Origin: Pyramidobacter piscolens
GTDB lineage: Bacteria; Synergistota; Synergistia; Synergistales; Dethiosulfovibrionaceae
Reading direction: 5' to 3'
DNA: 64,000 nt
Assembly (NCBI GenBank): GCA_004558205.1
Contig: SFDM01000003.1
Span: forward strand, 91,759 to 155,758
Shown here: positions 35,686-44,248 of the stretch, piece by piece
Numbering within the stretch: the first letter of the stretch is position 1
Layout of the letters: each line of letters begins with the position of its first letter
The notes under the pieces: model-generated
What the model was told of the DNA's origin: nothing
The model's input: the letters and a program-made list of their open reading frames with translations, nothing else
Databases searched by the model: none
Position numbers and translations under genes: made by a program

Positions 35686-36117
35686 TTACGCCCCTGCAAG
35701 AGCGACACCGAGAGAACGGCAGGCTGCTTCCGCTTCTCCCTCGGGAGCCCCGTTCGCGGTCACGCTTTCTGAAGCTAAAATGCAGCCCGCCTCGCGGCAA
35801 TCCTCTTCCCAGCTGCGCATCCATTCCCCGTCGCCCCAGCCATAGGAACCGAAAAGCACCACGGGGCGGCCCTTGAGCAGGGGCTTAACAGCGTCAAACA
35901 TCGGCGCGAATTCGCTTTCCTCCAGGACTTCGGCGCCCATGGCGGGGCAGCCGAAGGCGAACCCGTCGTAATCCTTGACCCGATCCGCCGAAAAATCGGC
36001 GGCTGTCAGGACCTCCGCCTCGCCTCCCGCCGAGCCGATCCCTTCGGCCACCAGGCCGGCCATGGTTTGAGTGTTTCCCGTTCCGCTCCAATAGACGACA
36101 GCATATTTTTTCATCAT
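35686..36117 (-). CDS. Flavodoxin
   Basis: A small FMN-binding electron carrier of 143 residues. The phosphate-binding loop WSGTGNTQTM, the FGCPAMGAEVLEESEF segment and VVLFGSYGWGDGEWM (FMN-stacking aromatic region) place it in the short-chain flavodoxin group of anaerobes. AGGAG precedes two in-frame ATGs; the one at 36117 has the better spacing. It is followed by a long hairpin. Confidence 0.94.
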   Translation of the reverse strand: MMKKYAVVYWSGTGNTQTMAGLVAEGIGSAGGEAEVLTAADFSADRVKDYDGFAFGCPAMGAEVLEESEFAPMFDAVKPLLKGRPVVLFGSYGWGDGEWMRSWEEDCREAGCILASESVTANGAPEGEAEAACRSLGVALAGA

Positions 36118-36218
36118 CAAAAACTCCTTTTCGCAAACTCGGGCCGCCGCAACGAGGACGGCCCACAGGTGAAGGCAGTTACAAGCTGCCTTATAAAAAA
36201 CTTCCGCCGGGCCGCGCG

Positions 36219-36503
36219 CTAAGAAACGCAGTGGGTCCGCAGGATGGTGTGGAGCGCGTTCAAACTGCTGCTGTGTGAGCGCGCGATGGCAGCGTCGCAG
36301 CGTTTTGCCTCGCTGAGGGCGCAGTTGACCATTCCATGGGAGACGGTGCTCGTAAACAGGATCACCAAATCGGGCGATCCCATATTGCGCCTCATCTCTC
36401 CTTTATCCTTGAGAAAAATCTTCGTTTTACAGCCTCGAGCTTCGCAGGCGTCCCTATACTGACGCTCCATGCGTTCATTTCCTCCGACGATGACTACGCA
36501 CAT
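36219..36503 (-). CDS. DUF2325 domain protein
   Basis: A 94-residue protein with the compact DUF2325 pattern: MCVVIVGGNERMERQYRDACEARG, DLVILFTSTVSHGMVNCALSEAKR and ARSHSSSLNALHTIL. The domain appears in Firmicutes and Synergistota as a stand-alone protein, with a probable metal- or nucleotide-sensing role that is not established. It lies between the porin and flavodoxin genes on the same strand. Confidence 0.85.
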   Translation of the reverse strand: MCVVIVGGNERMERQYRDACEARGCKTKIFLKDKGEMRRNMGSPDLVILFTSTVSHGMVNCALSEAKRCDAAIARSHSSSLNALHTILRTHCVS

Positions 36504-36556
36504 GGGAACCTCCTTCTTTTTCCATAATCACAGTGACAGCGGCGCGGTTTTCCGCC

Positions 36557-38074
36557 TTAGAACTCCAACACCGTACGCAGGCGGATCAGGCGGTCGGGAT
36601 ACTCCGCAAGGTTAGATTCGGACTTGACGTCGTTGTAGGCCAGCTCGAAATAGAGGTTGGGGGAATACTGATAACCCACGCCCACGGTCCAGTTCGTGAT
36701 CTTCCAGTCGCCTCCAAGATAACCGACGCCGGACATATTGGCCATGTTGTCGCCCTTGACGTGGAGATAGCGCTCAAAGGTGTTCCACTTCTCCTTCCAC
36801 TGCTGCTTCGCGTAGACGAACCACAGCTCCACGTCGGCAAAGGCGATACCGCCGTCACCGGTGGGCTCGAAGATCTCCATCATGTCGCCGCAGAAGTTGT
36901 AGGCGTCGTTGTGATACACGTGGAATCCCTCGTCATATTTGGCGTATTCCAGCCACAGGCTGGTGAACTTGAGGTCGTCCTGGCCGATGTCCAGCATCAC
37001 GCGGAAGGCCCGGGGATCGTCGCTGGCGAAAGCGCGTCCGTAAATGTGAGAGTGGATCTCGTCCAGGAAGTCCTTTCGGTCGTCGTTGATCTTCTGCCAG
37101 TAGTAGACGCCCTTCAGCGCCGAGTCCTGCGCGAACTTAAAGCCCGCTGCCGCCCAGTAGCTCGCGTATTCACCCTCCTGGAACAAAGCGTTGAGGCTCA
37201 AGAAAGTTTTCTCGTTGAAATTGTACTTCAGGCGCGCACCCGTCAAGAAGACCTTGTCCTTGCCGTCGTAGCGCGAATCGCCGACATATCCCAGTTCGCC
37301 AGTCGCGGCCTCGTTCAGGGCGCTCATGCCGTCGGTGTCGTGATCCTCGCCGCGGAACAGAGAGAAAGTCCAGTTGCCCCAGAGGCGGTCCAGCTTGAAT
37401 CCCATGACGGTGTTGTCGCCCATGATAGAATCGTTATCGGCGTAGAGGCCGTCCTCGTCTTCCCAGTCGTACTCCCAGCTGCCCACGGTCAAATTGAAGC
37501 CGGCGAAAATATCCTGCACTTCCGCGAAGTAGAGAGCAAAACCCAGGTTGCCGTCGTCGTTCTCCTCGAGCTTGGTCGTGAAGGTGATTTTGTCGCTGAC
37601 CCTCTTGCTGAGCCAGATCTGGGCCTCGTCAAAATAGGTCGTGTTTCTGGAGCTGTCCGTCGTGTTCGTGACGTTGTCGAACTGCATCAGCCCCCAGATC
37701 TTCCAGCCGCCCACGCCCTTTTCCAGGGATGTCAGGCGCGCGTCGAACCCGTCTACGGTGACGCCCAGATTTTCCAGCTCAGGCTGAAATTCCACGACCA
37801 GCGCCTTCAGCGTATCCATATCTTTCTGTGTGGCATAGTCCTTGTTGGCGAGGGCCCTCGCGATCGTAGAGGCAATTTCGTAGCGGGTCATGGCCTGGCC
37901 GCCCTTGAAAGTCCCGTCTGGGTAGCCCGAGAGTACGCCGCTGGCCGCCAGCGACGCTACGGCGTCGTAGGCCCAGTGATTGCGAGGCACGTCGCTGAAA
38001 GGATTGGCTGCAAGGGCCGGCGCCCCCACGGCGACGCACAGCGCCGCCCCCACAACCGCAAGCATCTTTTTCAT
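36557..38074 (-). CDS. SLH-domain outer-membrane porin
   Basis: A 505-residue outer-membrane protein with a signal peptide (MKKMLAVVGAALCVAVGAPALAA). One N-terminal SLH domain (NPFSDVPRNHWAYDAVASLAASGVLSGYPDGTFKGGQAMTRYEIAS) should bind secondary cell-wall polymer or peptidoglycan. A coiled-coil spacer follows, then a ~380-residue beta-barrel of alternating residues ending in an aromatic-poor LRTVLEF. This SLH-porin design is typical of Synergistota and other diderms without Braun lipoprotein. The start at 38074 is chosen for the signal peptide; 38080 is possible. A strong promoter with a palindrome at its start site lies upstream. Confidence 0.9.
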   Translation of the reverse strand: MKKMLAVVGAALCVAVGAPALAANPFSDVPRNHWAYDAVASLAASGVLSGYPDGTFKGGQAMTRYEIASTIARALANKDYATQKDMDTLKALVVEFQPELENLGVTVDGFDARLTSLEKGVGGWKIWGLMQFDNVTNTTDSSRNTTYFDEAQIWLSKRVSDKITFTTKLEENDDGNLGFALYFAEVQDIFAGFNLTVGSWEYDWEDEDGLYADNDSIMGDNTVMGFKLDRLWGNWTFSLFRGEDHDTDGMSALNEAATGELGYVGDSRYDGKDKVFLTGARLKYNFNEKTFLSLNALFQEGEYASYWAAAGFKFAQDSALKGVYYWQKINDDRKDFLDEIHSHIYGRAFASDDPRAFRVMLDIGQDDLKFTSLWLEYAKYDEGFHVYHNDAYNFCGDMMEIFEPTGDGGIAFADVELWFVYAKQQWKEKWNTFERYLHVKGDNMANMSGVGYLGGDWKITNWTVGVGYQYSPNLYFELAYNDVKSESNLAEYPDRLIRLRTVLEF

Positions 38075-38152
38075 ACCCATGACAAAAACACGCACCCTTC
38101 AAAATATTCGTCAGCCCCATGTCCGGACTGGCTCGCTAACACAACACATCGC

Positions 38153-38199
38153 GTTAGTTATATTTAACTAACATTAGCATTGGCTAACTCATTTGTCAA
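38153..38199 (-). promoter_or_regulatory. Porin promoter with palindromic operator
   Basis: Leftward TTGACA (38194-38199), 17-base spacer, TAATGT (38171-38176). The palindrome GTTAGTTAAATATAACTAAC (38153-38172) overlaps the -10 end and start site, suggesting repression of the porin gene. Confidence 0.75.
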
Positions 38200-38328
38200 G
38201 AAAGAAATGATAGGATGGCTGTATTTTTTGTGTATTTAAAAACTGGAGAGGGAGACTTTCAACTTCTTAGACACGCGCTTCCGAGGCGCTTTTTGTCATC
38301 GAGGCCCATGAACTCGGGAATTTTACGG

Positions 38329-38356
38329 TTGAATATTTCATGCTGTACTGTATAAT
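38329..38356 (+). promoter_or_regulatory. Promoter of mntP
   Basis: TTGAAT (38329-38334), 16-base spacer, TATAAT (38351-38356), 63 bases before the mntP start. The region upstream (38200-38328) contains no gene and no yybP-ykoY motif that I could recognise. Confidence 0.7.
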
Positions 38357-38418
38357 TGGAAAAATCCGACCTAGACTGCGGCGGACGCCGCTATTCTCTC
38401 TGAATCGAGGAGATCCTT

Positions 38419-38985
38419 TTGTATTTGTACAATCCCGGATTTGACGTTCTCGCCACGGCCCTGTCTCTTTCCATGGACGCGTTTTCAGTTTCAATCTGCA
38501 TGGGAATCTGCCGGGGGGGGCTGAAATGGAGTCAGTCCTCACTGATCGCCTCGGCTTTCGGCTTCTTTCAGTTTGGAATGCCGCTGGCAGGCGCACTCTT
38601 GGCCTCCTGCGTCACGGGATATATGAACAGCTGGGCCAGCTGGATCGGCTCGGCCATGATCGCCTACGTAGGGATCAACATGATCTGGGAGTCCTTCAAG
38701 GGCGGCGAAAGCTGCGACTGTACGATGGAGCTCAACCTGAAAAACCTGGCGCTGCTTTCAGTCGCCACGTCGCTGGACGCGCTGGCCGTCGGCTTTTCAA
38801 TCCAGTCCGTGGGAGGACGGGCCTATCCCATGGCCTTCTGGTCGGGCTTGATCACCTTCGGCATGTCCCTGCTGGGAGCCCGGGCAGGCTGTCATATCGG
38901 CGAAAAAATCGGCAGCCGTTCGGAAACCGTGGGCGGCGTGGTGCTCTGCGTCATTGCCGTCAAAGTGTTCTGCGGCTCCTTTTAA
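38419..38985 (+). CDS. mntP: Manganese efflux pump MntP
   Basis: A 188-residue membrane protein of the MntP/DUF204 family that exports Mn(II). Two repeated halves show the metal-site motifs ALSLSMDAFSVSICMGI and SVATSLDALAVGFSI, with the key aspartates, and six membrane helices. The start is TTG at 38419, six bases after GAGGAG; no ATG is near. A promoter lies at 38329-38356. A second, duplicated cysteine group, GGESCDCTMEL, lies in the loop between halves. Confidence 0.92.
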   Translation: MYLYNPGFDVLATALSLSMDAFSVSICMGICRGGLKWSQSSLIASAFGFFQFGMPLAGALLASCVTGYMNSWASWIGSAMIAYVGINMIWESFKGGESCDCTMELNLKNLALLSVATSLDALAVGFSIQSVGGRAYPMAFWSGLITFGMSLLGARAGCHIGEKIGSRSETVGGVVLCVIAVKVFCGSF

Positions 38986-39009
38986 AGGTGTGCCGTCCGA
39001 AAATTTTTA

Positions 39010-39025
39010 TGTTCCACGTGGAACA
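39010..39025. promoter_or_regulatory. parS-like centromere site
   Basis: TGTTCCACGTGGAACA is a perfect 16-bp palindrome (18 bp with flanking A/T). It matches the ParB-binding parS consensus (TGTTTCACGTGAAACA) with the C/G variant known from Pseudomonas. It is intergenic, just after mntP. Confidence 0.75.
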
Positions 39026-39048
39026 TCCCGCTTCTCAGCCAAATAATC

Positions 39049-39100
39049 AAGAAAAAGGGCATGTTTCACCAAATTTCTGGCGAAACATGCCCTTTTTCTT
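39049..39100. terminator. Bidirectional terminator between mntP and aminotransferase
   Basis: AAGAAAAAGGGCATGTTTC (39049-39067) and GAAACATGCCCTTTTTCTT (39082-39100) are perfect 19-bp complements with A tracts on one side and T tracts on the other. They serve both convergent genes. Confidence 0.9.
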
Positions 39101-39113
39101 GCGGTTTTATTTT

Positions 39114-40313
39114 TTACTTGATCTCGGAGATGTACTCGGCCACTCTCTTCAAACCTTCGCGGATCTCCTCCTCGGAGTTGGAGTAGGCGATTCTCATGGT
39201 TCCGTTGGCGAAGAAGGCGCTGCCGGGGGTGATCGCCACGTACTTTTTCTCGAGCAGGTCGGCGCAGAACACGGCGTCGTCGCTCAGGACTTTGCCGTCA
39301 TGCTTCTTTCCCATAAGCTTTTTCAGGTCCACAAGCACGTAAAAAGCGCCATCGGGCTTCACGTAGGAAATTTCGGGGATTGTGTCAAGGATTTCAAAGA
39401 CGATGTCCCGTCGGGCGCTGAAGGCCTTGCGCATCACTTCCACGTCCACGTCGTCGGCGCCCTTCAGGCCGCCGAGAGCCGCATACTGGGCGATAGAACA
39501 GGCGTTGGAGGTCAGATGGCCCTGAATGCTTCCCATGGCTTTGATATACTTGGCCGGCCCCACTCCGTAGCCAATTCTCCAGCCCGTCATCGCGAAGGCC
39601 TTGCTCACGCCGTTGATGTTGATCGTCCTGTCCTTCACCTCGGGGCAGACGCCGATGATCTGTACGAATTTCACGCCGCCGTACACCAGGCGCTCGTAAA
39701 TTTCGTCGTTGATGATGATCAGGTCGTGATCGAGGGCGACCTTGGCGATTCCCTTCATGGTCGCCTCGTCGTAGACGGCGCCGGAGGGGTTGTTAGGGCT
39801 GTTCAGCATGATGCATTTGGTCTTGGGCGTCACGGCCGCTTCGATCCGGCCGATGTCGGGGATGTTGTTCGTGTCGGCGCACTCCACGAGCACTTCCTTG
39901 CCGCCGCAGAGGCGGATCTGCTCCACATAGCTGACCCACGCGGGAGCCAGGACGATCACCTCGTCGCCGGGGTCGAGGATGGCTTCTAGGGCGCAGTAGA
40001 GAATGGGCTTCGCTCCGGCGCCCACCAGGACTTCGGAGGCGCTGTAGTCAAGGCCGAAATGTTTTTTGTAGTAGGCGCAGACCGCGTCGCGGAGCTCGGG
40101 AATGCCGTTGCTGGCCGTATAGTGGGTATAGCCCTTGTCGATAGCGTCATGCCCCGCGTCGAGCACCGCCTTGGGCGACGTAAAATCCGGTTCGCCCGAG
40201 CCAAAGGAAATGACCGGCTTGCCTTCGCGCTTCATCTCCTTGGCACGCGCCGTGACGGCCAGAGTCGCCGAGGGCTGAAGGTTCATAGCTTTTTGAGACA
40301 GGGAAAGAGACAT
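39114..40313 (-). CDS. Aspartate aminotransferase (class I PLP enzyme)
   Basis: A 399-residue fold-type I aminotransferase of the AspC/Ib group. The PLP lysine is in NGVSKAFAMTGWRIGY, with NSPNNPSGAVY and NDEIYERLVYGG before it and RIAYSNSEEEIREGL at the end. It probably moves the amino group between aspartate and glutamate, although related enzymes accept other amino acids. Three ATGs stand in a row; AGGAG is best spaced to the last, at 40313. A bidirectional terminator follows its stop. Confidence 0.93.
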   Translation of the reverse strand: MSLSLSQKAMNLQPSATLAVTARAKEMKREGKPVISFGSGEPDFTSPKAVLDAGHDAIDKGYTHYTASNGIPELRDAVCAYYKKHFGLDYSASEVLVGAGAKPILYCALEAILDPGDEVIVLAPAWVSYVEQIRLCGGKEVLVECADTNNIPDIGRIEAAVTPKTKCIMLNSPNNPSGAVYDEATMKGIAKVALDHDLIIINDEIYERLVYGGVKFVQIIGVCPEVKDRTININGVSKAFAMTGWRIGYGVGPAKYIKAMGSIQGHLTSNACSIAQYAALGGLKGADDVDVEVMRKAFSARRDIVFEILDTIPEISYVKPDGAFYVLVDLKKLMGKKHDGKVLSDDAVFCADLLEKKYVAITPGSAFFANGTMRIAYSNSEEEIREGLKRVAEYISEIK

Positions 40314-40456
40314 CATCATCACTCCTATGTAATTTTGTGAAGTATGGCTGAACTTGCCCAATTTAAACAGAATTAAAAGAAAAAAGCTAGTCCTAAAAGC
40401 GTTTTCCGTAAATATTGAAATATTGTTTTGTATGGAGTATTCTTGATAAAAGATGG

Positions 40457-40486
40457 TTGCCAGATCCTTCACAGAGGTGCTAGAAT
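40457..40486 (+). promoter_or_regulatory. Promoter of hpf
   Basis: TTGCCA (40457-40462), 18-base spacer, TAGAAT (40481-40486), about 55 bases before the hpf ATG. Confidence 0.6.
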
Positions 40487-40540
40487 AGAGACACGTCGGA
40501 AAGGTTCCGACAGTGCGGTTGTAGGAAGGAGGACGTGAAC

Positions 40541-41065
40541 ATGGAGATTCGTTTTGTTGCGAGAAACGTCGAAGTGCCAAGCGACCTGAAGGAGTACATG
40601 GAACAGAAGCTGTCGAAGATGGAGAAATTTTTCTCCAAGATCGAGAACAGCCAGATCGTCGTGAAGATGACCCGCAATAACTATATCGTCGAAGTTACGG
40701 CCAACGTCAACAGCGTCATCATGAGAGGCGAAGAGAAAGACCCAGACTTGCGCAAATCCTTCGACCTTGCCCTCAAAAACCTCGAGCGCAGGATACGCCG
40801 CCACAAGGAGTACCTTGTGGACAGGGCCCACCTCAAGACCCACGACTTCAGCTTCAGCGACCAGCCGATCGTGGAGGAGAACGTGGCGGAAAAAATCGAG
40901 AAGGTGAAGCGTTTTGACCTTCAGCCCATGTCGCCCGAGGAAGCGGTGATGCAGATGGATCTGCTGGAGCATTCCTTCTTCGTGTTCCTCGACGCCGAGA
41001 GCGGCAAAGTCAACGTGGTCTACAAGCGCGAGGCCGGGGGCTATGGACTTCTGATTCCAAAATAA
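40541..41065 (+). CDS. hpf: Ribosome hibernation promoting factor, long form
   Basis: A 174-residue HPF/RaiA protein that dimerises ribosomes into inactive 100S particles. The N-terminal S30AE domain (MEIRFVARNVEVPSDLKEYMEQKLSKMEKFF...KSFDLALKNLERRIRRHKEYL) is followed by a linker. The C-terminal dimerisation domain (VVKRFDLQPMSPEEAVMQMDLLEHSFFVFLDAESGKVNVVYKREAGGYGLLIP) shows it is the long type. The ATG at 40541 has GAAGGAGG upstream; GTG at 40535 is less suitable. A terminator follows at once. Confidence 0.95.
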   Translation: MEIRFVARNVEVPSDLKEYMEQKLSKMEKFFSKIENSQIVVKMTRNNYIVEVTANVNSVIMRGEEKDPDLRKSFDLALKNLERRIRRHKEYLVDRAHLKTHDFSFSDQPIVEENVAEKIEKVKRFDLQPMSPEEAVMQMDLLEHSFFVFLDAESGKVNVVYKREAGGYGLLIPK

Positions 41066-41083
41066 GAGCCTATACGCATACTG

Positions 41084-41112
41084 ACAGGAGGCCTCCAGGC
41101 CTCCTGTTTTTC
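41084..41112 (+). terminator. Terminator of hpf
   Basis: ACAGGAGGCCT (41084-41094) and AGGCCTCCTGT (41097-41107), a perfect stem with a 2-base centre, then TTTTT. Confidence 0.85.
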
Positions 41113-41153
41113 ATGAAAGCGAAAATCCGTGTCGCTTTGGCGGCAAATTACAG

Positions 41154-41182
41154 TTGACGGAATCAAAGAAAACAGATAAAAT
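41154..41182 (+). promoter_or_regulatory. Promoter of the rplU operon
   Basis: TTGACG (41154-41159), 17-base spacer, TAAAAT (41177-41182). The ~70-base leader that follows has a GGGT...ACCC hairpin and ends in GAGGAGG, so it could carry an r-protein autoregulatory leader. I cannot match it to a named one. Confidence 0.8.
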
Positions 41183-41260
41183 GTCATGGTTATTCCGCAT
41201 GGTGTGGGTCAGTAAATCCCTTTGGGGTACCCAACGCCAGCGAGAGGAGGAAAATAAAGC

Positions 41261-41572
41261 ATGTATGCGATCATTGAAACAGGCGGCAAGCAGTACAGAG
41301 TAGCGCCCGGCGACAAGGTTCTGGTGGAGAAGCTGGGACTGGACGAAGGATCACCCGTGGTGTTCGACAAAGTCCTCATGGTGGGCAACGAAGACAAAGT
41401 CACCGTGGGATCTCCCTTAATCGCCGGAGCGACGGTCACGGCTACGGTCTCCCAGAACGGCAAGGCGAAGAAAGTGATCGTCTTCAAGTACAAGAATAAG
41501 ACCAACCAGCGTCGCTTCCGTGGACATCGTCAGCCCTTTTCAACGGTGACGATCGACAGCATCAACGCCTAG
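41261..41572 (+). CDS. rplU: 50S ribosomal protein L21
   Basis: A 103-residue L21 starting MYAIIETGGKQYRVAPGDKVLVEKLG and containing KKVIVFKYKNKTNQRRFRGHRQPFSTVTI, fully diagnostic. It is first in the L21-Prp-L27-Obg operon, the standard order in Firmicutes and Synergistota. It ends by overlapping the GTG start of prp by one base. Confidence 0.98.
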   Translation: MYAIIETGGKQYRVAPGDKVLVEKLGLDEGSPVVFDKVLMVGNEDKVTVGSPLIAGATVTATVSQNGKAKKVIVFKYKNKTNQRRFRGHRQPFSTVTIDSINA

Positions 41573-41895
41573 TGACGGTTGTAGAGCTTTACCGTCGGAA
41601 GGGCGTTCCCGTCCGGCTGAAAGTGTCCGGGCATTCGGGCTACGCCGAAGAGGGAACGGATGTGGTTTGCGCCGCTGTCAGCATCCTTGTGCAGACGCTG
41701 CACATTGGTCTTGCCGACGTTCTCGGTCAAAAGCCGGAATCCACCGTCGACAGGAAGAACGCCGCCATCGAGCTCAGTTGGAAGGACGACGGGAGCGAAG
41801 CTCTCAGAGTCCTGACGGAGACCATCGGGCGGGCGTTTTATGAGACAGCACAATCTTACGGAAGTTACGTGAAATATGTGGAGGTGTCTTTATAA
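41572..41895 (+). CDS. prp: Ribosomal-processing cysteine protease Prp
   Basis: A 107-residue protease that removes the N-terminal extension of L27. The catalytic pair is visible: His in SGHSGYAEEGTD and Cys in VVCAAVSILVQ. It starts at GTG overlapping the rplU stop and ends on the rpmA ATG. The next gene encodes an L27 with the matching cleavage site. Confidence 0.94.
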   Translation: MTVVELYRRKGVPVRLKVSGHSGYAEEGTDVVCAAVSILVQTLHIGLADVLGQKPESTVDRKNAAIELSWKDDGSEALRVLTETIGRAFYETAQSYGSYVKYVEVSL

Positions 41896-42170
41896 TGCTT
41901 TTTAAGGGAATAGACTTACAGTTTTTCGCACATAAAAAAGGACAGAGCAGCAGCACCAACGGACGCGACTCAAACGCGCAGCGCCTCGGCCTGAAGAAGT
42001 CCGAAGGATGCGTCGTGAAAGCGGGCAATATCATCGTTCGTCAGTGCGGCACCAAGTACCATCCTGGGCTTAACGTCGGTCTCGGCAAAGATTACACCCT
42101 TTTCGCCACAAAGGATGGCGTGGTGAAGTTCACTACAAAGGGTGCTCGCAAAATCGTAGTCGTCGAGTAA
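41895..42170 (+). CDS. rpmA: 50S ribosomal protein L27 with Prp-cleavable N-terminus
   Basis: A 91-residue L27. The N-terminus MLFKGIDLQFFAHKKG carries the LxLQFF|AHKKG extension that Prp must cut before L27 can work in the peptidyl-transferase centre. The core (SSTNGRDSNAQRLGLKKSEG...RQCGTKYHPGLNVGLGKDYTLFA) is canonical. A terminator follows. Confidence 0.97.
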   Translation: MLFKGIDLQFFAHKKGQSSSTNGRDSNAQRLGLKKSEGCVVKAGNIIVRQCGTKYHPGLNVGLGKDYTLFATKDGVVKFTTKGARKIVVVE

Positions 42171-42206
42171 TCCCTCTACCGCGAAGGCGGCACGCAGATT
42201 TCTCGT

Positions 42207-42238
42207 GGGCCCTTGCACAAGCAGGGGCCCTTTTTTTT
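42207..42238 (+). terminator. Terminator after rpmA
   Basis: GGGCCC (42207-42212) pairs with GGGCCC (42225-42230), with inner TTGC/GCA pairing, then eight T. It separates the L21-L27 genes from obgE. Confidence 0.85.
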
Positions 42239-42300
42239 ATAGCAAAAGGCTATAATAGGCAGTATATGAGCAGAGAAAAATCTTTTTCTGCTATGATGGG

Positions 42301-43602
42301 GTGGTCACACTGAAATTTGTCGATTTAGTACGGATTCATGTCAAGGCTGGCAACGGCGGAGATGGCTGCGTCAGCTTTCGCCGTGAGAAATTCGTCCCCA
42401 AAGGGGGACCCGACGGCGGCAACGGCGGCGACGGCGGCAGCGTTATCGTGGAAGCAGCGGCCAATCTGCTGACGCTTGCCGATTACCAGTATAATCACCG
42501 TTTCGCCGCCGAGCGGGGCGCCTCGGGCCGCGGCTCACTGTGCTACGGCGCCAACGGCAGGGATCTGACCATATACGTTCCCTGTGGGACCATCGTCTAC
42601 AACGCCGAAACCGGCGCGCCTCTGGCCGACCTGGTGGAGCCTGGGGATCGCTGCGTCGCCGCCAAGGGCGGCAAAGGCGGCAAGGGAAACGCTCACTTTG
42701 TCAGTTCCACGCGCCGAGCGCCGCGTTTTTCCGAGAAGGGCGAGGCCGGCGAGGAACTGGACATCAAGTTCGAGCTGAAAATGATCGCCGACGTGGCGCT
42801 TGTGGGGCTGCCCAACGCGGGCAAGAGCAGTCTCCTGAAAGCCGTCTCCAACGCCAATCCGAAGATTGCGGGCTATCCCTTTACGACCCTCTCGCCCAAC
42901 CTGGGCGTCCTGGCGGTGGACGACCAAAAAATTATCCTCGCCGACGTGCCGGGGCTGATCGAAGGCGCTCACGAAAACAAGGGGCTGGGGCTCTATTTCC
43001 TGCGCCATATCGAGCGGACCCGCGTCAACGTGCACGTGCTGGACCTCTCCTGCGGTTCTTACGACGCCGCGCTCGACCAGTGGCGCGTGGTGCTCGACGA
43101 GTTCAGGCACTACGACGCCCAGCTTGCCGAACGTCCCTACATGGTGGCGCTCAACAAAGTGGACGTGATGGAGGACGAAAACCTGGCGGAGCGGCTTAAG
43201 GCCTTTTTCGCCGAAAAAGGTATCCCTACAGTCATCACGAGCGCCGTCCGCGGCGACGGCATCGAAGAACTGATCGCGGCCATCGTGGAGATCGTCCGAG
43301 CCCATCCCCGCCCCAAGGGATCCTACAGGCTCTACGAAGCGCCTTTGGACTTGAACGTGGCCGTGGCCGGCAAACCGCGCATCGTCAAGGAAGCCGAAGG
43401 CCTTTATCGCGTGCTTCACCCCCGCATCGAAAGCGCCGTAGCCCGCTACGACTTCAGCCAGGAAGAAGCCCCCGTCAGGCTGACGCGCCTGATGAGGCAG
43501 TACAAAGTGGAAGAAGCGCTCGAAAACGCCGGCGCTGTGGAAGGCGACACCATCAACATCGGCGAGATGTCCTTCACCTTCGAGCCCGAAAAGGCCTATT
43601 AA
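42301..43602 (+). CDS. obgE: GTPase ObgE/CgtA
   Basis: A 433-residue ribosome-associated GTPase for 50S assembly and stress control. The Gly-rich Obg fold (KAGNGGDGCVSFRREKFVPKGGPDGGNGGDGG) occupies residues 1-160. The G domain has G1 GLPNAGKSS, G3 DVPGLIEGA and NKVD. A C-terminal OCT domain (about 350-433) is present. The start is probably GTG at 42301 (MVTLKFVDLVRIHV), with only a weak GGGG upstream. Confidence 0.96.
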   Translation: MVTLKFVDLVRIHVKAGNGGDGCVSFRREKFVPKGGPDGGNGGDGGSVIVEAAANLLTLADYQYNHRFAAERGASGRGSLCYGANGRDLTIYVPCGTIVYNAETGAPLADLVEPGDRCVAAKGGKGGKGNAHFVSSTRRAPRFSEKGEAGEELDIKFELKMIADVALVGLPNAGKSSLLKAVSNANPKIAGYPFTTLSPNLGVLAVDDQKIILADVPGLIEGAHENKGLGLYFLRHIERTRVNVHVLDLSCGSYDAALDQWRVVLDEFRHYDAQLAERPYMVALNKVDVMEDENLAERLKAFFAEKGIPTVITSAVRGDGIEELIAAIVEIVRAHPRPKGSYRLYEAPLDLNVAVAGKPRIVKEAEGLYRVLHPRIESAVARYDFSQEEAPVRLTRLMRQYKVEEALENAGAVEGDTINIGEMSFTFEPEKAY

Positions 43603-43603
43603 A

Positions 43604-44248
43604 ATGGAGCGGGAAACGGAGCGGGGACGGCGTATCGGCATCATGGGGGGGACCTTCGACCCGATCCATTTCGGCCACCTGCTGGCCGCCCAGGAAGCGC
43701 TTGTCGCCCTTTCCCTCGATGAAGTGATTTTTGTCCCCACGGGCAATTCCTATCAAAAGGCTTTCCAGAAGGTGACGCCGGCGGAAGAACGCTACATGAT
43801 GACCTTTCTGGCGACCTTGGACAATCCAAAATTTTCAGTTTCACGGATCGAGATCGACCGGGAGGACCCCAGCCACACCGTTGACACGCTCAGAGAGATG
43901 CGTTATTGGTATTCAGGACAACAGGTGGAGTTTTTCTTCATCACGGGCATCGACGCCCTGATGTCGCTGAACACCTGGGCCGAGTACGAAAAAATCCCCG
44001 AGCTGTGCACCATCGTGGCCGCCAACAGGCCAGGATACGACTACGAGCATTACAATCTTGAAAATCTCCCTCAGTCGGTCCGGTCGAAGGTGCTCCGGCT
44101 CGAAATCCCGCTCCTGTCCATTTCCAGTACCGAAATCCGTCATAGAGTGTCCGCGGGAGAGAATTTAAGATACCTGCTGCCCCACCCCGTAGAACAGTAT
44201 ATCTACAAACGCGGACTCTACAGAGAGCATACCAGGGAAGGGAAGTGA
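43604..44248 (+). CDS. nadD: Nicotinate-nucleotide adenylyltransferase
   Basis: Converts nicotinate mononucleotide and ATP to deamido-NAD. The 214-residue protein has GIMGGTFDPIHFGHLLAAQEAL (HxGH nucleotidyltransferase motif) and the C-terminal SISSTEIRHRV motif. It begins one base after the obgE stop and overlaps the LCP gene by four bases. Confidence 0.95.
   Translation: MERETERGRRIGIMGGTFDPIHFGHLLAAQEALVALSLDEVIFVPTGNSYQKAFQKVTPAEERYMMTFLATLDNPKFSVSRIEIDREDPSHTVDTLREMRYWYSGQQVEFFFITGIDALMSLNTWAEYEKIPELCTIVAANRPGYDYEHYNLENLPQSVRSKVLRLEIPLLSISSTEIRHRVSAGENLRYLLPHPVEQYIYKRGLYREHTREGK

Noticed and set aside
36533..38167. Rightward open frame of 544 codons opposite the SLH porin
   Set aside because: The leftward frame has signal peptide, SLH domain and beta-barrel; the other is a mirror of its codon pattern.
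38200..38418. Possible yybP-ykoY manganese riboswitch before mntP
   Set aside because: The conserved loops of that riboswitch could not be found; only a normal promoter is visible.
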